Source: Bradyrhizobium sp. OK095 (GTDB taxonomy: Bacteria; Pseudomonadota; Alphaproteobacteria; Rhizobiales; Xanthobacteraceae). Taken from it: a DNA stretch of 64,000 nucleotides. Where the stretch lies: the NCBI RefSeq assembly GCF_900109945.1, contig NZ_FOBX01000001.1, positions 310,001 through 374,000 of the forward strand. Reading direction: 5' to 3'. A program made the translations under genes and the position numbers. The notes beneath the pieces are model-generated. The model ran no database searches and was not told where the DNA came from. It worked only from the letters and a program-made list of their open reading frames with translations. Shown here piece by piece: positions 61,604-64,000 of the stretch (the first letter of the stretch is position 1; the number at the start of each line of letters is the position of its first letter).

Positions 61604-62557
61604 ATGTTCGACCTTGAGGAGCTGGAACGCGCCCACGAGATGGTTGGCACGGCCGTGCCGCCGACGCCTGCGCACAGCTGGCCGCTTCTTGGGCAGCGCC
61701 TGGGTACGCATGTCGTCGTCAAGCACGAAAACCACACGCCAACCGGCGCGTTCAAGGTGCGCGGTGGCCTCGTCTATCTCGACCGGCTGAAGCGCGAGCA
61801 TCCGCACGTGAGAGGCATCATCACTGCCACGCGTGGAAATCACGGCCAGAGTCTTGCCTTCGCGGCGCGGCGCCACGGTGTGCCCGCTGTGATCTATGTG
61901 CCCAAGGGCAATTCGATCGAGAAGAATCATGCCATGCGTGCGTTCGGCGCCGATGTGGTCGAACATGGCGACGATTTCCAGTTGTCGCGGGAGGAGGCCG
62001 GACGCCGTGCGCAGTTCGAAGGCCTGCACATGGTGCCGTCGTTCCATCCGGATCTCATTCTGGGGGTGGCGACTTATGCGCTGGAGCTGTTCCGCGCGGC
62101 GCCCGATCTCGACGTGCTGTACGTTCCGATCGGGCAGGGCTCCGGAATCAGCGCCTGCATCCTGGTGCGCGATCTGCTTGGCCTGAAGACCGAGATCGTC
62201 GGCGTGCAGTCGACGGAAGCGCCGTCCTATGCGCTGTCATTCGCGGCAGGCCGCGTCGTGACCACCGAGACCAGCAACACGCTGGCCGATGGCGTGGCAA
62301 CCCGCTTTCCGGATGAGGAAGCCGTTGCGCTCATTTGCAAGGGCGCCTCGCGCATAGTGCAAGTCACCGACGGCGAGGTCGCTGCCGCGATCCGCGCCTA
62401 TTGGACCGACACCCACAATCTTGCCGAAGGCGCCGGTGCCGCCGCGCTCGCCGCGGCGCTTCAGGAAAAAGCAAAATTGTCAGGCAAGCGCGTCGGTCTC
62501 GTGCTGTCAGGCGGCAATATCGATTTCGATCTGTTCAAGCAATGGGTGGTCGCATGA
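61604..62557 (+). CDS. Threonine/serine dehydratase, PLP-dependent
   Basis: A 317-residue fold-type II PLP enzyme. The Lys binding PLP is in HENHTPTGAFKVRGG, and the phosphate loop is IPIGQGSGISAC-like (YVPIGQGSGISACILV); GNHGQSLAFAARRHGVPA and SGGNIDFDLF are conserved. It has no C-terminal regulatory ACT domain, unlike biosynthetic IlvA, so it is like catabolic threonine dehydratase. It lies nine bases after ilvB, before ilvH, so it could supply 2-oxobutyrate for isoleucine synthesis without feedback control. Related enzymes include ectoine-pathway and hydroxyaspartate dehydratases, so the substrate is not certain. Confidence 0.87.
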   Translation: MFDLEELERAHEMVGTAVPPTPAHSWPLLGQRLGTHVVVKHENHTPTGAFKVRGGLVYLDRLKREHPHVRGIITATRGNHGQSLAFAARRHGVPAVIYVPKGNSIEKNHAMRAFGADVVEHGDDFQLSREEAGRRAQFEGLHMVPSFHPDLILGVATYALELFRAAPDLDVLYVPIGQGSGISACILVRDLLGLKTEIVGVQSTEAPSYALSFAAGRVVTTETSNTLADGVATRFPDEEAVALICKGASRIVQVTDGEVAAAIRAYWTDTHNLAEGAGAAALAAALQEKAKLSGKRVGLVLSGGNIDFDLFKQWVVA

Positions 62558-62582
62558 TCGCGCCAACGCTTGCCAATAACTC

Positions 62583-62692
62583 CGCTGTCATCGTCCGGCT
62601 TGACCGGACGATCCAGTACGCCGCGGCAGATATGGAAATCTCGACGCTGGTGATTACTGGATGCCCCGCCTTCGCGGGGCATGACAAGAAAG
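62583..62692. repeat. Palindromic repeat inside the ilv operon
   Basis: TGTCATCGTCCGG and CCGGACGATCCAGTA begin the element, and TACTGGAT, GCCCCGC and GCGGGGCATGACA end it. It contains hairpins GTCCGG/CCGGAC and ATGCCCCGC/GCGGGGCAT and the arm ATCCAGTA pairs with TACTGGAT. It matches a repeat I know from Bradyrhizobium intergenic DNA, and sits between the dehydratase and ilvH genes. Confidence 0.75.
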
Positions 62693-62708
62693 AATAGAGG
62701 GGACGACA

Positions 62709-63251
62709 ATGAACCAGCCCGCATCAGCCTACTTCATCGAGGAGCGTCACGATCCCAACGAGACGCATACGCTCTCGGTGCTCGTGCAGAACGAGCCCGG
62801 CGTGCTCGCGCGCGTCATCGGCCTGTTCTCGGGGCGCGGCTACAACATCGAGAGCCTCACGGTCTCGGAGACCGAGAGCCAGAAGCATCTTTCGCGCATC
62901 ACCATCGTCACCACGGGCACGCCGATGGTGATCGAGCAGATCAAGCATCAACTTGATCGCATGATCCCGGTCTACCGCGTCGTCGACATGACGCTGACCA
63001 AGCGTGCGATCGAGCGGGAGCTCGCCATGGTGAAGGTGCGCGGGCAGGGCGAGCATCGTGTCGAGGCGTTGCGGCTGGCGGATGCGTTCCGTGCCCGCGT
63101 GATCGACGCCACCACCGAGAGCTTCGTGTTCGAGATCACAGGCAATACCGACAAGATCAACCAGTTTATCGACCTGATGCGCCCGCTCGGCCTTGTCGAG
63201 GTGTCGCGCACCGGCGTTGCCGCGATCGGTCGCGGGCCTGAAGGGATGTAA
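62709..63251 (+). CDS. ilvH: Acetolactate synthase small (regulatory) subunit
   Basis: A 180-residue regulatory subunit giving valine feedback to IlvB. The ACT domain is at the N-terminus: HTLSVLVQNEPGVLARVIGLFSGRGYNIESLTVSETE. The second domain holds LMRPLGLVEVSRTGVAAIGRG at its end. The AGAGGGGACGAC before the ATG is a good ribosome-binding site. It lies beyond the repeat and so may also be transcribed less than ilvB. Confidence 0.96.
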   Translation: MNQPASAYFIEERHDPNETHTLSVLVQNEPGVLARVIGLFSGRGYNIESLTVSETESQKHLSRITIVTTGTPMVIEQIKHQLDRMIPVYRVVDMTLTKRAIERELAMVKVRGQGEHRVEALRLADAFRARVIDATTESFVFEITGNTDKINQFIDLMRPLGLVEVSRTGVAAIGRGPEGM

Positions 63252-63254
63252 ACC

Positions 63255-63950
63255 ATGCTGGCGCGCGACTGGTACTATAACGAGCGGAACCGGATGGGCA
63301 TCGGGCCTACTGTGGCGTCGATCTATGACGCCCATGACGATGCCGATCTGCGCGCGCGCGCCGCGCTGAAAATGCTGGGCGTACAGCGGGGCTGGCGCAT
63401 TGCCGATATCGGCTGCGGCAACGGTGTGCTGGCGACCGAAGCGTCGCTGATCGGCGCGCAGGTCGATGCCATCGACATCTCGCCGGCGATGCTGGCGCTC
63501 GCCGAAATCTATGCGCGGGATCGCAAGGCAAAGGTCGCGACGCAGTCGGCCGGCCTGCTCTCCTTCGCCTACCAGGCGGAATCCTACGACCTGATCGTCA
63601 GCGAGTTCACGCTACACCATCTGCCGGATTTCTGGAAGGCCGTGGCGATGTCGCGGATTTTTCGCGCGCTGAAGCCGGGTGCGACCTTCTATCTGCGGGA
63701 CATCGTCTATGCCTCGATGCCTGACGCGATCGAGCGCGACGTCGAGCAATGGGCCGACTGCCAGATCAAGAACCACGATTTTTCGCGCGAAAGCGTCGTC
63801 ACCCACATGCGCGACGAATATTCCACCTTCGGCTGGGTGATGGAGCGGATGCTGACCGACGTCGGCTTCACGCTGATCTCGGCCGACTACCACGCGCCGA
63901 TGCACGGCACTTATTTGTTGCGGAAACCGAAAGCCGGCGAGCAAGGCTAG
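63255..63950 (+). CDS. Class I SAM-dependent methyltransferase
   Basis: A 231-residue methyltransferase. Motif I is ADIGCGNGVLATEASLIG (residues about 50-67), then AIDISPAMLALAE (the acidic residue of the ribose), and SEFTLHHLPDFWKA is the post-I region. It starts three bases after the ilvH stop and is in the same transcript. The substrate is unknown; it does not look like a known member of branched-chain synthesis. Similar genes next to ilvH in Bradyrhizobium are, to my knowledge, not characterised. Confidence 0.87.
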   Translation: MLARDWYYNERNRMGIGPTVASIYDAHDDADLRARAALKMLGVQRGWRIADIGCGNGVLATEASLIGAQVDAIDISPAMLALAEIYARDRKAKVATQSAGLLSFAYQAESYDLIVSEFTLHHLPDFWKAVAMSRIFRALKPGATFYLRDIVYASMPDAIERDVEQWADCQIKNHDFSRESVVTHMRDEYSTFGWVMERMLTDVGFTLISADYHAPMHGTYLLRKPKAGEQG

Positions 63951-64000
63951 CCAGAAAGACCATGGAATTCGTTCGGCCGCATCGTCAGTGCACTTACTCT

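Noticed and set aside
63962..64000. Possible start of another plus-strand gene at the right edge (MEFVRPHRQ...)
   Set aside because: Only 13 codons are visible, with no clear ribosome-binding site and no recognised N-terminus.

Overview
The window is dense, GC-rich alphaproteobacterial chromosome, most likely Bradyrhizobium or a close relative in the Nitrobacteraceae. The grounds are the decoded tmRNA tag (ANDNFAPVAQAA) in a circularly permuted ssrA gene, the DUF2336, DUF4169, SspB and AsmA proteins in forms I associate with this group, and several short palindromic repeats I recognise from Bradyrhizobium intergenic DNA. The genus call is inference from pattern recognition, not from a database search. 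No phage, insertion sequence, CRISPR array, rRNA or ordinary tRNA gene is visible.

Layout. 1-3.6 kb: end of a TRAP transporter operon (DctP, fused DctQM, a 2-hydroxyacid dehydrogenase). 3.6-11.6 kb: a convergent ABC substrate-binding protein, then two large GGDEF-EAL cyclic-di-GMP proteins flanking an MFS permease. 11.6-21 kb: a formate dehydrogenase region with the catalytic, iron-sulfur and cytochrome b subunits, a Tat-signal small protein, a polyferredoxin, DUF3305, DUF3306, a TorD-like chaperone and two tiny proteins. 21-23 kb: a TetR regulator divergent from a cytochrome P450, with a perfect operator palindrome between them. 23-28.6 kb: an AsmA protein, a DUF2336 protein and a small protein. 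28.7-41 kb is an accessory stretch: a four-PAS HWE kinase coupled to a lone receiver, a short-chain dehydrogenase remnant, a DUF417 protein, a B12/radical-SAM enzyme between inverted repeats, a SoxC/cytochrome c/DUF302 cluster, and a KaiC-like ATPase coupled to a hybrid kinase.

41-46.7 kb: feoAB, a DUF4169/ribbon-helix-helix pair, fumC, sspB and the permuted tmRNA gene directly upstream of sspB. 46.7-51.4 kb: a split chromate transporter and a tripartite tricarboxylate transporter (TctB, TctA, TctC). 51.6-64 kb is core: thyA, a GNAT gene and folA; hflK, hflC, a DUF2065 gene and a DegP-type protease; serB divergent from miaA; then ilvB, a threonine dehydratase, ilvH and a methyltransferase. 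The ilv operon starts with a recognisable promoter, a leader peptide rich in Ile, Leu and Val codons and an intrinsic terminator, which is an attenuator.

Themes are respiratory use of small reductants (formate, sulfite), two-component and cyclic-di-GMP signalling, and protein quality control (tmRNA with SspB, HflKC, DegP). The least explained parts are the formate dehydrogenase accessory set, the SoxC/cytochrome/DUF302/membrane-protein cluster, the KaiC-kinase pair and the solitary B12/radical-SAM gene.
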